A stretch of DNA of 64,000 nucleotides from Flavobacteriales bacterium ALC-1 (GCA_000171875.1 ABHI01000003.1:434001-498000); one strand, 5' to 3'. Shown: positions 18,189 through 26,160, counted from the stretch's first letter. Notes: generated by a model from the sequence alone, not told the origin. Numbers and translations are program-made.

Positions 18189-18280
18189 GTCATTGCGAGG
18201 AATGCAGTGACGTGGCAATCTTTTTAAATAGATTAACTACGTTGAACCTAAAGGTCTCCTTCACTTCGTTCGGAATGACG
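18189..18280. repeat. Intergenic repeat element between serC and serA
   Basis: The element runs from GTCATTGCGAGG to CGGAATGAC, so its ends are imperfect inverted repeats (GTCATTGCG against GTCATTCCG). Its first part (18189-18221) ends in TGGCAATCT. The same pattern TCATTGC...TGGCAATCT recurs inverted at 58602-58627. Short elements of this look are scattered in many Bacteroidota genomes; no coding potential is visible. Confidence 0.65.
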
Positions 18281-18288
18281 GTTCTATA

Positions 18289-19350
18289 CTATGCTTTACT
18301 TTCTAATTCGCTCATCACTTCAACAAGTGCTTTTACACTATCTAAAGTTAATGCGTTGTACATTGAGGCTCTGTAACCACCAACACTTCTATGACCATTT
18401 AAGCCATTAATACCAGCATCTTTTACCATGGCTTCAAACGTTTCCTTTAGGTTTTCGTTTTCTAAAGTAAAAGTGGCATTCATATAAGAACGGTCTTCTT
18501 TTACCGAATAGCCTTTAAATAATGGATTTAAATCAATTTCAGAATAGATTAAACGTGCCTTCTTTTCATTTTCTTCTTCAATAGCTTTAATACCACCTAA
18601 GTCTTTTAACCACTGTAAGGTTAACATACATACATATACAGGGAACACAGGAGGAGTATTAAACATACTACCTTTACTAATATGTATTTTATAATCCATC
18701 ATTGATGGAATTTTACGAGATACTTTACCAAGGATATCTTCCTTAATCACTACTAAAGTTGTACCGGCAGGACCCATATTTTTTTGAGCACCAGCATAGA
18801 TTAAATCAAACTGAGAGAAATCTAACTGGCGTGAGAAGATATCACTACTCATATCGCAAACCATAGGTATTGGCGACTTTGGGAAACTTTTCATCTGTGT
18901 TCCAAAAATGGTATTGTTAGACGTACAGTGAAAATAATCGTAATCTTCAGGAATATCGTAACCTTTTGGGATATAATTAAAGTTAGCAGTTTTAGAAGAG
19001 CCTACTTCGTAGATATCATCATATATTTTAGCTTCTTTTATAGCTTTATCAGACCAGGTTCCAGTATTTAAGTAACCTGCTCTTTTTTCTAAAAGATTTA
19101 AGGCTACCATTAAAAACTGAGAGCTAGCTCCACCTTGCAAAAACAAGGCTTTATAACCTTTACCTTCTAAACCTAATAATTCTAATACTAGAGATCTTGC
19201 ATTTTCCATCACATCTACAAAAGGTTTACTACGATGCGATATTTCTAGAAGTGATAAGCCTTCATCAAAATTTAAAACAGCTTCTGAGGCTTTTTGCATT
19301 ACAGATTTAGGTAATACACATGGACCTGCACTAAAATTATGTTTTTTCAT
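18289..19350 (-). CDS. serC: Phosphoserine aminotransferase
   Basis: SerC transfers an amino group from glutamate to 3-phosphohydroxypyruvate to give 3-phosphoserine, and also acts in pyridoxal phosphate synthesis in some bacteria. The 353 residues begin with the typical MKKHNFSAGPCVLP. They contain FLQGGASSQF (phosphate binding), CTSNNTIFGTQ, MVCDMSSDIFS and the PLP-binding lysine K190 in YAGAQKNMGPAG. The C-terminal HRSVGGYRASMYNAL is also typical. It lies between the acyl-CoA reductase gene (78 bp away) and serA (about 110 bp away, containing a repeat), all in one direction. Confidence 0.97.
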   Translation of the reverse strand: MKKHNFSAGPCVLPKSVMQKASEAVLNFDEGLSLLEISHRSKPFVDVMENARSLVLELLGLEGKGYKALFLQGGASSQFLMVALNLLEKRAGYLNTGTWSDKAIKEAKIYDDIYEVGSSKTANFNYIPKGYDIPEDYDYFHCTSNNTIFGTQMKSFPKSPIPMVCDMSSDIFSRQLDFSQFDLIYAGAQKNMGPAGTTLVVIKEDILGKVSRKIPSMMDYKIHISKGSMFNTPPVFPVYVCMLTLQWLKDLGGIKAIEEENEKKARLIYSEIDLNPLFKGYSVKEDRSYMNATFTLENENLKETFEAMVKDAGINGLNGHRSVGGYRASMYNALTLDSVKALVEVMSELESKA

Positions 19351-19428
19351 GATATTTATGTTTTTTAAACAGCTACAAAGGTGCTAATTTATTAGGTATT
19401 ATTTGTTACGAAAATGATAATTTTTAGG

Positions 19429-20487
19429 CTATGTTTTTAACAAAAAATCAACAGTATCTACATTATCTGCATAATCCCAAAGTTGAGGATTTTGCGTTTG
19501 TCCAAATTCTATTTCGTTATTGGCAAATCCTTTAGCTACAATGCATTGAATTTTATCTGCTTCAACCTGTAGTTTCTCTTGCAAATCTTCAGTGTTATTG
19601 TAATGCTCGTAAAAGAGTGTGGCAATAGGTGAGGCGTAGCTTTCGTCTTCTTTTATCATCATAAAACCATTCTCTAACATATCAAACTCACTCATTAAAT
19701 ACACAGCTTTATTGTAATCGTAGTTGTTGGCGTATTTAGCTTCATTAATAATAGGATGCCATTTATAGATGGCATTAAAGAATCCATCAAAATTATATCC
19801 GTTTGGCACAAAGAGTTTAGATACGTTTCTACAACCCAAACCATAGTACCTAAAAATATCATTAGATAAGGCATCTAATTCATCTAGAGTTTCATTACCC
19901 GTTAAAACGGCTACAGAGTTCCTATTCTTTCTTATTATAGATGGCTTATCTTTAAAATAATATTCAAAATAACGTGCTGTATTGTCACTACCTGTGGCAA
20001 TAACTTCATCAAAGTTCTCTAACTTTTCTTCTGTGAATTTAATTTTGCCTTTAAATTCTGGCTCTACAATTTCTAAATACTTGGCTAAAAAGGGCAGAAG
20101 GTGCTTATCGTTTGAAGATTGTTTTACCAAAACATTATGACCAGAAATTAATACCGATAAAAAATCATGAAAACCAACTAAAGGAATATTTCCTGCCATA
20201 ATAATGGCAATAGTTTTTGATTTTTTTATGTTAAAGTTATGCTTTTTAGTCCATTTATTAATGTTATTGTTAGTCAATGCATTAGACCAAGACTCAATGC
20301 TAAATAATATATTTTTTTGAGTAAACCAACCGTTGTATTCTTTAGCCAGTTTCATTTGATGTTTAAAGCCATCAAAAAACAAATCATTGGCTTCGATACT
20401 GTCATTTTTTACAATACCATCTTGCTTAAACTGACTTAAAAATTCACCTAATTTTACAAAAGCGTTAATTCTTTGCTGTAAATCCAT
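19429..20487 (-). CDS. Acyl-CoA reductase, LuxC-like
   Basis: The protein (about 352 residues from the chosen start) has the acyl-CoA reductase/LuxC pattern. AIIMAGNIPLVGFHDFLSVLISGHNVLVKQSS marks the cofactor region, IIRKNRNSVAVLTG follows it, and the catalytic-Cys region is FRYYGLGCRNVSKLFVP. LuxC-type enzymes reduce fatty acyl groups to aldehydes with NADPH; the true substrate in flavobacteria is not settled. The longer frame from 20544 is rejected because a TAATTTTG promoter box lies inside it, downstream of that ATG. The gene is divergent from the ferredoxin gene and heads the serC-serA run. Confidence 0.88.
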   Translation of the reverse strand: MDLQQRINAFVKLGEFLSQFKQDGIVKNDSIEANDLFFDGFKHQMKLAKEYNGWFTQKNILFSIESWSNALTNNNINKWTKKHNFNIKKSKTIAIIMAGNIPLVGFHDFLSVLISGHNVLVKQSSNDKHLLPFLAKYLEIVEPEFKGKIKFTEEKLENFDEVIATGSDNTARYFEYYFKDKPSIIRKNRNSVAVLTGNETLDELDALSNDIFRYYGLGCRNVSKLFVPNGYNFDGFFNAIYKWHPIINEAKYANNYDYNKAVYLMSEFDMLENGFMMIKEDESYASPIATLFYEHYNNTEDLQEKLQVEADKIQCIVAKGFANNEIEFGQTQNPQLWDYADNVDTVDFLLKT

Positions 20488-20494
20488 ATTGGGT

Positions 20495-20525
20495 TTGGTT
20501 ATACGATGTTTTGGCTCTATTTTTG
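20495..20525 (+). promoter_or_regulatory. Promoter TTG-N20-TATTTTTG for the ferredoxin gene
   Basis: TTG at 20495-20497 and TATTTTTG at 20518-20525 fit the Bacteroidota consensus TTG-N17-23-TAnnTTTG exactly. It would give a leader of about 115 nt before the ferredoxin ATG. Confidence 0.5.
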
Positions 20526-20531
20526 CAACTG

Positions 20532-20539
20532 CAAAATTA
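20532..20539 (-). promoter_or_regulatory. Candidate -7 box for the acyl-CoA reductase gene (TAATTTTG)
   Basis: An exact TAnnTTTG match on the minus strand places the transcript start near 20525-20520, upstream of the ATG at 20487 but downstream of the ATG at 20544, and so supports the shorter protein. Confidence 0.45.
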
Positions 20540-20643
20540 CGCAATAAAAAAGAGAAATGAGCTTGATAAAAGTTTTTGGATTGTTAATAGTATTTTTACG
20601 AATTCAATCTGACAATTTTAAATCAATTAACAAAACAGATTAA

Positions 20644-21003
<360 letters not shown>

Positions 21004-21034
21004 ACATTAACTTCATTATCATTATAATAATTAT

Positions 21035-21064
21035 AATCCTGAGTCATACAACTCAGGATTTTTT
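21035..21064 (+). terminator. Intrinsic terminator of the ferredoxin gene
   Basis: AATCCTGAGT pairs perfectly with ACTCAGGATT around a 6-nt loop and is followed by TTTT. Confidence 0.88.
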
Positions 21065-21165
21065 ATTCAAGATTATGAAGTTCTTAGTGTTAGTTTTTTA
21101 TTTAAGCTCATTATTCTCTGATGTAAATCAATAAAAGAAATTCATTTTATTGTGAGAAGCAAAAC

Positions 21166-22125
21166 CTAAAGTCGCTCAGCAGCTCTTTTCAAAATATCCT
21201 TAATATGTTGTTTTAAACTTTCGGGTTCTACAATCTCTGCGTAATCTGCAAACATAAGATACCATCTAGCAAAACCATCATTAACGTAGGTCGCCATAAA
21301 GGTCATTTCTACTTGGTTGTCTATGGTTTTTTCAGAGATAAATCCATGCTTTGCCTTTTGGTTGTTAATATATCTAGCAATTGATTTATCTACTAGAATT
21401 ACAACTTTAGTTTTTTGAATTGTGCTACTAGTTTTGTTTAAATGATCTTCTAAATTACCATGAGTTTTGGTAAAAGGAATTTCAGTTCTTTTAATGCCTA
21501 ACATTCTATCGGTTCTAAACTGTCTGTAATCATTTCGGTAATGACAATAACCCAAAAGGTACCAAAAATTGTTTTCGTGATATAAACCAACGGGTTCTAT
21601 GTGTCGCTCAGAAGGATGTTCGCTTTGTAACGAGTGGTATTTTAAGAAAAACTGTTTGCGTTCCGCAATGCTTTCAAATAGAATTTCTAGTGCATTTGGC
21701 AAGTCTTTATTAAATAGCTCTTGAGATGGATCTACTGTGATTTGAGTTTCTAGTGCAGAAATCCAATCTTTTTCGCGTCCTCTTAGTACAGATTTTATCT
21801 TCAGCATGGCAGATTCGTGATAACTACCAAGAGATTTATCTACATAGTTTTGCATTAGTTTTTCAGCAGCTACAAAGCTACCAGCTTCTTCGCGTGTAAA
21901 CATTACAGGAGGTAAGCGATAGCCTTCCATTATTGTGTAACCAACACCAGCTTCGCTAATAATAGGCACACCAGAGGCCTCAAGTGTTCTAACATCTCTA
22001 TATATGGTACGTAAACTAACGTTAAATCTATCTGCTAATTCTTGCGCTTTTACAATACGTTTAGATTGCAACTGTACTAAAATTGCAACAATACGATCAA
22101 ATCGTTTAATGGTGTCTGTACTCAT
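21166..22125 (-). CDS. YafY-family regulator (HTH-11 plus WYL domains)
   Basis: The protein of about 319 residues starts MSTDTIKRFDRIVAILVQLQSKRIVKAQELADRFNVSLRTIYRDVRTLEASGVPI, a DeoR-like HTH-11. A WYL domain follows in the middle (QFFLKYHSLQSEHPSERHIEPVGLYHENNFWYLLGYCHYRNDYRQFRTDRM) and a WCX-like C-terminus comes after it (NDGFARWYLMFADYAEIVEP). WYL regulators sense a ligand, often a nucleic acid or modified base, and act as repressors or activators. I set the start at 22125, because the frame from 22200 adds an unrelated 25-residue extension. The divergent DinB gene and two matching palindromes between the genes point to local regulation. Confidence 0.92.
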   Translation of the reverse strand: MSTDTIKRFDRIVAILVQLQSKRIVKAQELADRFNVSLRTIYRDVRTLEASGVPIISEAGVGYTIMEGYRLPPVMFTREEAGSFVAAEKLMQNYVDKSLGSYHESAMLKIKSVLRGREKDWISALETQITVDPSQELFNKDLPNALEILFESIAERKQFFLKYHSLQSEHPSERHIEPVGLYHENNFWYLLGYCHYRNDYRQFRTDRMLGIKRTEIPFTKTHGNLEDHLNKTSSTIQKTKVVILVDKSIARYINNQKAKHGFISEKTIDNQVEMTFMATYVNDGFARWYLMFADYAEIVEPESLKQHIKDILKRAAERL

Positions 22126-22276
22126 AATGGCATAATAGATCTCCCAAAGATAGGGCTTCAGATGAACCTTTAATCTCAAATTGGTTTTCAATTTTGTCAT
22201 AGCAATTCATCATTTTATAGAATTTTAATTCTCATAGGATGCTATAGCGTTATCAAACAAAGAAAGATAGGAGAGG

Positions 22277-22292
22277 TGACAACCCTGTGTCA
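22277..22292. promoter_or_regulatory. Operator O1: TGACA-N6-TGTCA
   Basis: A perfect 5-bp inverted repeat with a 6-bp spacer lies in the regulator-DinB intergenic region. An identical architecture recurs 67 bp away at 22344. Both are probable binding sites for the WYL regulator encoded next to them. Confidence 0.65.
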
Positions 22293-22343
22293 GTAGTATT
22301 TATGAGTTGTTTACAAATAATTTTTGAATTAAAATTTAACTGC

Positions 22344-22359
22344 TGACAAACCGCTGTCA
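22344..22359. promoter_or_regulatory. Operator O2: TGACA-N6-TGTCA at the DinB promoter
   Basis: It has the same arms and spacer length as O1. It lies 12 bp before the TAGATTTG box at 22371, so it covers the -33 region of the DinB promoter, where bound protein would affect polymerase access. Confidence 0.68.
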
Positions 22360-22370
22360 CTATCCACTTT

Positions 22371-22378
22371 TAGATTTG
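22371..22378 (+). promoter_or_regulatory. Candidate -7 box for the DinB gene (TAGATTTG)
   Basis: An exact TAnnTTTG match 34 bp before the ATG at 22412. No TTG at the normal -33 distance is seen; operator O2 occupies that place, as might be expected for an activator-dependent or tightly repressed promoter. Confidence 0.45.
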
Positions 22379-22411
22379 CTGTATAATTAAAAACCAAAAA
22401 CATTATTTATC

Positions 22412-22906
22412 ATGGAAAACACAGCAAGTATTACAACATCACAAGTTATTACACCAGCAGAACTACTAGAACATTGGCAAGGTCATAGACGTGTTACGCG
22501 TCGTGTTATAGAAGCTTTCCCAGAAGATGCTTTTTTTAATCATAGCATTGGTGGTATGCGAACCTTTTCTGTATTGGTTATGGAGCTTTTAGCTATAGGT
22601 GTGCCAGGACTTAGAGAAATTGTTGAAGGTAAGCGCGAAGTTTTTAACGAAAATTTAAAGCACGATAACAAAAAAGAAACCTTCTTAAAACTTTGGGATG
22701 AAACAACTGAAGGTATTAATACCTATTGGGCACAATTAAAGCCAGAACGTTTTCAGGAAAATGTAACCTTGTTTGGCGAGTACGAAGGTACTGTATGGTC
22801 TCAGATTTTCTATTTTATTGAAAACGAAATACATCATAGAGGACAAGGTTATGTGTATTTAAGGTCTTTAGGTATAGAGCCACCATTATTTTACGTACGC
22901 AACTAA
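22412..22906 (+). CDS. DinB-family protein
   Basis: The 164-residue protein is a DinB/YfiT-like four-helix bundle. Its putative metal ligands are H22 in LEHWQGHRR and the pair in NEIHHRGQGYVYLRSLG near the C-terminus, where the HHRGQ motif is the family hallmark. DinB members are metal-dependent transferases that often handle small thiols; the substrate here is not known. It lies divergent from a YafY regulator, a pairing seen in many bacteria, and is followed at once by a 72-residue gene. The controlling sites O1 and O2 are upstream. Confidence 0.92.
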   Translation: MENTASITTSQVITPAELLEHWQGHRRVTRRVIEAFPEDAFFNHSIGGMRTFSVLVMELLAIGVPGLREIVEGKREVFNENLKHDNKKETFLKLWDETTEGINTYWAQLKPERFQENVTLFGEYEGTVWSQIFYFIENEIHHRGQGYVYLRSLGIEPPLFYVRN

Positions 22907-22932
22907 TATGAATACAAATGAAGCATTACATA

Positions 22933-23151
22933 ATGAAAACAGTTTTGGTATTTAAAACCTCTATTTCTAATAATGAAGAGGTTAAAAAACTAAATCCACT
23001 TTTAAATAAACTAATGAAGAAAAACGATTTATGGAATTTCGATTTAGAAGATTGCGATAATATTCTTAGAGTAGAGACCAATCACTTACAGCCAGAATCG
23101 GTTTTAGGTTTGTTGGGTATGCATGGTTTTTATTGTGAAGAGCTTCATTAA
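22933..23151 (+). CDS. Small ferredoxin-fold-like protein
   Basis: The protein (72 residues from the ATG at 22933; a 77-residue frame starts at 22918) reads MKTVLVFKTSISNNEEVKKL, then a helix and LEDCDNILRVET, ending in a helix and FYCEELH. The beta-alpha-beta pattern resembles a heavy-metal-associated or ferredoxin-like fold, but without the usual CXXC. It lies 26 bp after DinB in the same operon and ends before a terminator. The function is unknown. Confidence 0.75.
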   Translation: MKTVLVFKTSISNNEEVKKLNPLLNKLMKKNDLWNFDLEDCDNILRVETNHLQPESVLGLLGMHGFYCEELH

Positions 23152-23172
23152 TTTTAGTAGTTATAAATATAG

Positions 23173-23201
23173 AATCCTGAGCCTTTAGCTTGGGATTTTT
23201 T
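23173..23201 (+). terminator. Intrinsic terminator of the DinB operon
   Basis: AATCCTGAGC pairs with GCTTGGGATT around a CTTTA loop, followed by five T. Confidence 0.75.
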
Positions 23202-23260
23202 ATGTGTAACTTATTGGCATAAACTACAACTAATAAGTATTCACTTTAATTTTTATAGAT

Positions 23261-23437
23261 ATGAAAAAAGGAAATAAAATGGCAATGGGTATAGCAATGG
23301 GAGTTGCTTTTGGTACAGCGATCGGAGTTGCTACAGATAATCTTGGCTTATGGATAGGTGTTGGTATTGCTATTGGTGCAGGAGTTGGCAATGCTATGCA
23401 GAAAAAGGCAAATGGTGATACCGATGATAAATCTTAA
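23261..23437 (+). CDS. 58-residue Gly/Ala-rich membrane peptide
   Basis: This short frame translates as MKKGNKMAMGIAMGVAFGTAIG..., a hydrophobic Gly/Ala zipper (residues about 8-44, with WIGVGIAIGAGVGNAM). It ends in the charged tail QKKANGDTDDKS. Gly-zipper peptides of this kind are common in flavobacteria and are probably small membrane proteins, but no function is known. The codons are well formed, and GATATG provides a start with an A-rich upstream region. The repeat at 23440 begins 2 bp after the stop. Confidence 0.75.
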   Translation: MKKGNKMAMGIAMGVAFGTAIGVATDNLGLWIGVGIAIGAGVGNAMQKKANGDTDDKS

Positions 23438-23439
23438 AA

Positions 23440-23499
23440 TACGTAGTTCTACGTATTGATATCTGAGTTTTTAAAAGCTAACTTCGCTTATCGACCGAT
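23440..23499 (+). repeat. 60-bp repeat copy 2, with palindrome TACGTAG-TT-CTACGTA
   Basis: It matches the copy at 6242-6301 without gaps: the first 21 bp and the downstream AACTTCG and CCGAT blocks are identical. Here it lies at the border between the core gene block and the accessory block that runs to about 26.2 kb. Confidence 0.7.
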
Positions 23500-23535
23500 A
23501 AAGTCAATTACAAACGGACCTTATCTAAATGTTGT

Positions 23536-23686
23536 ACAACACCATGTATAATTAATGGCTAGTTCAAAGCCTACTTACGAAAATCCTCTCGGATTTTCTA
23601 TTCGATTTGTATTTGCTAATTTAGTTGTTGAAACACACAACGAAATCATATGCAAGATCGTTGTATACATTTAGAAAAAATAATAT
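23536..23686 (+). repeat. Cassette-like spacer A (no gene)
   Basis: This non-coding spacer holds GTTGTACAACACC, TGTATAATTAATGGCT, a hairpin-like AAAATCCTCTCGGATTTTC (AAAATCC / GGATTTT), and GTTGTTGAAACACACAAC near its right end. The TGT-TAATTAAT-GCT stretch recurs after the gene at 24618 (25353 onward). It looks like a repeated inter-gene element and not like a degraded gene. Confidence 0.5.
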
Positions 23687-24541
23687 ATGCCTAACGGAGG
23701 ATCAGATTGTTGTGGTACTTGTTGGTTTAATTCCAAGAATGACGGAGAACCAGGATACCACGGATCAAATAGAGAAGGAGTTGTAACTTGCCAAATAAGA
23801 GATCTTGAAATTGAAGATCCGTTCTATACATATTGTATCAATCACCCACATCATAATCCTAATAGGTTAGAGACTCCTTTAGGTCCAGTATACTCTGGAG
23901 AAAATCGGAAAATCCTAGTTGAATCTCCGGATACTGAGGAGACTAGAGATTCTCTTCTAGCGCTTTTACTTGAGATAGAAGAGATTCCTAAGGATGAATA
24001 TCCTGCAGGTAGAGCATTAGATGAAGAGGTAATAACTCAAGTTGGGAAATTGGAAGAAAAGAGAGCTATCCCATCTCTCAAAAGAATTGTCAACTTTGAT
24101 CCATTATCTCAACCCAAAGGAAAGAATCCTTTTAACAGGAATAGAATTATCACCGTTGGTATTGCGATTGAAACCTTAGCAAAATTGAGTAAGAATGAAG
24201 CAATGTCAGAGATAGAGCAATTGATTAAATTAGGGATTCAAACTTTAGATTTTAAAAATTATGATCCAAAAGAAGACAAGTTAGCTCCAATTAGATATCA
24301 CGCTGCAAGAGGACTAAAGTATTGTTCGGATGATAAATCAATTGATCTTTTAAAATTAGGAATGCGTGACCCTCATCAAGAGATAAAGGCATTTTCAAAG
24401 GATATTTTGGAGAAAAAGATTGGTTCAATAGAGGTAAGTAAAATTGAACAAGAAATAGAACTCGAGCAAGTAAGTAATAATTCAAACAATGGAGCCGAGA
24501 GCAATAACAAATGGTGGGAGTTTTGGAAAAAAAACAATTAA
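23687..24541 (+). CDS. Cys/His-rich N-terminus plus HEAT-like repeats, unknown function
   Basis: I recognise no named family. The 284-residue protein begins with a probable zinc-binding region (residues 8-60: CCGTCWFN, then VVTCQIRD, then FYTYCINHPHHNP), which has five Cys and three His. From about 80 it becomes helical. Two or three HEAT-like repeats are recognisable (EVITQVGKLEEKRAIPSLKRIVNFDP, ITVGIAIETLAKL, RYHAARGLKYCSDDKSIDLLKLG). The tail is Asn-rich and ends NKWWEFWKKNN. It lacks a signal peptide. It probably serves as a protein- or nucleic-acid-binding adaptor, but nothing around it fixes a role. It lies in the accessory block. Confidence 0.75.
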   Translation: MPNGGSDCCGTCWFNSKNDGEPGYHGSNREGVVTCQIRDLEIEDPFYTYCINHPHHNPNRLETPLGPVYSGENRKILVESPDTEETRDSLLALLLEIEEIPKDEYPAGRALDEEVITQVGKLEEKRAIPSLKRIVNFDPLSQPKGKNPFNRNRIITVGIAIETLAKLSKNEAMSEIEQLIKLGIQTLDFKNYDPKEDKLAPIRYHAARGLKYCSDDKSIDLLKLGMRDPHQEIKAFSKDILEKKIGSIEVSKIEQEIELEQVSNNSNNGAESNNKWWEFWKKNN

Positions 24542-24617
24542 AATTGTATAGAACAACATGTAAAAATGCATTTTACATTAAACGTTATGTGCAAGCTGAA
24601 GAAACATAGTGCTAAAA
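24542..24617 (+). repeat. Cassette-like spacer B (no gene)
   Basis: It contains the inverted repeat ATGTAAAA / TTTTACAT (24558-24578) followed by AAACGTTATGTGCAAGC. The latter resembles the right-hand ends of mobile cassette spacers, and the spacer separates two unrelated accessory genes. Confidence 0.45.
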
Positions 24618-25352
24618 ATGAAATACAGTAAAGAAGATGTATTACAGATGTTGATTTCTCAATATCATTTCCAAACCGAATTTGACCCAGCTGTTGTAAA
24701 AGGAATGGAGTTAAATTATGAATCTTCAATTTCCGAATGGATAGATGCTTGTGATTTGATAAACCCAAAAGAATTAGCAAAATATTACTACTCTACCTTT
24801 GAAATAAAACAACCAATTTCTGAATTAGAAAACATATTACTAAACGAAGACAAAAACACTTTATCTGTCTTTTGTGAATATATTTCGCAGTATGCTGAAA
24901 GACAAAATATTGAGTCGATTAAACTTTTAGGACAAAACTGTCAAACGGCATCAATATTTAAAACACTAAAACAAAATTTAACTGAAAGTGGAGCTGATAC
25001 AACTGATTTAAAACCAAGCACTAAAATCAATGAATTTTTTCTTAAATCAAATGGGCTTTTATTCCACGAAGTCAACAGGATTGCTCCCGGAACAATGTCT
25101 GAATTTGAATATAAAGCTAATAAGATACAAAGGATAGGGAGCACGATCGGTTTTTTTGCTGTGGTTTTTGCAATCGGATTTTGGAGTATTTGGTTTTTTC
25201 ATTGGCTTTTACTTTTACCAATAGTAATCGGAATTGTAATATATCAAATTGGAGTAAAAAAAGAACCTGAGAAAATGAATATTGGTGGATTTGACAACTT
25301 CCGAGAACTGATTTATGAGATGGAAAAGCAAATGAAAAAAGCCAGTACATAA
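24618..25352 (+). CDS. C-terminal membrane-anchored protein of unknown function
   Basis: The protein (244 residues from the ATG at 24618; a GTG start at 24609 adds three residues) has a soluble helical region (1-165, MKYSKEDVLQMLISQYHFQTEFDP...). Two adjacent hydrophobic segments follow (about 175-215, STIGFFAVVFAIGFWSIWFF and HWLLLLPIVIGIVIYQIG), then a basic tail. This suggests a cytoplasmic domain held by a helical hairpin in the inner membrane. I recognise no family. The gene stands between cassette-like spacers, and its neighbours look unrelated. Confidence 0.72.
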   Translation: MKYSKEDVLQMLISQYHFQTEFDPAVVKGMELNYESSISEWIDACDLINPKELAKYYYSTFEIKQPISELENILLNEDKNTLSVFCEYISQYAERQNIESIKLLGQNCQTASIFKTLKQNLTESGADTTDLKPSTKINEFFLKSNGLLFHEVNRIAPGTMSEFEYKANKIQRIGSTIGFFAVVFAIGFWSIWFFHWLLLLPIVIGIVIYQIGVKKEPEKMNIGGFDNFRELIYEMEKQMKKAST

Positions 25353-25514
25353 CATCGTGTGTAATTAATTGCTTGGTCACTATATACTCAAAAACCCTTA
25401 GGATTCATAATCACGAAGTTAACATCAATGTTAGTAAGCATTTAATAAAACCTCGTTTACTAATCAAAAACCACCTTTCACTCATTTAGAGTTTTAGTTA
25501 AATAAAACAAATAA
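25353..25514 (+). repeat. Cassette-like spacer C (no gene)
   Basis: Its left end (AACATCGTGTGTAATTAATTGCTTGG) matches spacer A at most positions. Later it contains a hairpin-like CCCTTAGGATT stretch and AAC-ATCAATGTTAG. There is no open frame of note before the next gene. Confidence 0.45.
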
Positions 25515-25522
25515 TAGATTTG
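25515..25522 (+). promoter_or_regulatory. Candidate -7 box (TAGATTTG) for the gene at 25560
   Basis: Exact TAnnTTTG match, 38 bp before the start codon. The 13-bp tandem repeats then occupy the leader. Confidence 0.4.
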
Positions 25523-25525
25523 ACT

Positions 25526-25562
25526 AAAGCAAAATAAGAAAGCAAAATAAGAAAGCAAAATG
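25526..25562 (+). repeat. Tandem repeat of 13 bp (AAAGCAAAATAAG), 2.8 copies, reaching the start codon
   Basis: Two perfect units at 25526-25538 and 25539-25551 are followed by a partial third unit that runs into the ATG at 25560. It lies in the leader and ribosome-binding region of the downstream gene, so a change in unit number would alter leader length and the sequence before the start. Confidence 0.85.
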
Positions 25563-26081
25563 AAGAAAAGTATTGGTCTATTAGTCGTTTTATTCCTTGC
25601 ACTTGGTAGTGTTGCGAATAGTCAAGTAATAGGAATAGTATTAATGGATAGTCTATCGTTGCCTGGTGCTGTATTAGAACTTAAACGAAGCAAATCTATT
25701 GTTACGGCAAATTTTGATGGTGAATTTACTTTGCCTATTAAATCTGAAATTAAAAAAGATGATTTATTTATAACTTATGCTGAGTTAACAATCCAAATTA
25801 AAAATGTGGATTTAGATACCGCTGAATTAAATATTGGGGAAATTGAAATACCATATTTTAAAAGTATAGAAATAGAAGAGTACGAGCAGCTTTCGGAATT
25901 AGAGAAAGAAAATTGTATCGCAATAAATCACTGGGCTCAATTACTTGGCTATTTGGATTTAAGTCGTTTAGAAAATGACTATATAATATTAAATTGCTCT
26001 CAAGAAATTATAGATTATACTTATGATTTAAAAGCTAAAACTATTACAGTAGATTGGAGCGTAATTAAAAACTGTATCTAA
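25560..26081 (+). CDS. Exported protein with carboxypeptidase-regulatory-like domain
   Basis: The 173-residue protein has a signal peptide (about 1-21, LLVVLFLALGSVANSQ). A beta-sandwich of the carboxypeptidase-regulatory-like type follows (22-75: VIGIVLMDSLSLPGAVLELKR, then TANFDGEFTLPI). In that fold a pair of beta-hairpins with a DGEF loop is characteristic. The C-terminal half is ordinary and ends TITVDWSVIKNC. In flavobacteria such small domain-only proteins are exported and of unknown role. It lies in the accessory block under a tandem-repeat leader and is followed by a strong hairpin. Confidence 0.8.
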   Translation: MKKSIGLLVVLFLALGSVANSQVIGIVLMDSLSLPGAVLELKRSKSIVTANFDGEFTLPIKSEIKKDDLFITYAELTIQIKNVDLDTAELNIGEIEIPYFKSIEIEEYEQLSELEKENCIAINHWAQLLGYLDLSRLENDYIILNCSQEIIDYTYDLKAKTITVDWSVIKNCI

Positions 26082-26160
26082 AATATAATACGCATATCTA
26101 AAATATTCAAATATTAATTCTTCCAAAAAAATTATCAAAAAATTATAAAATTTACAATAC

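Noticed and set aside
18175-18193. Longer serA start (ATG at 18193)
   Set aside because: That ATG lies in the interspersed repeat, and the conserved protein begins at MKVLANDG.
20488-20544. N-terminal extension of the acyl-CoA reductase
   Set aside because: It contains the probable promoter box of the gene, and the conserved part starts at MDLQQRINAF.
22201-22276. Second divergent promoter for the YafY gene with a clear TAnnTTTG
   Set aside because: No exact match was found on the minus strand in this gap, so no promoter was listed for the regulator.
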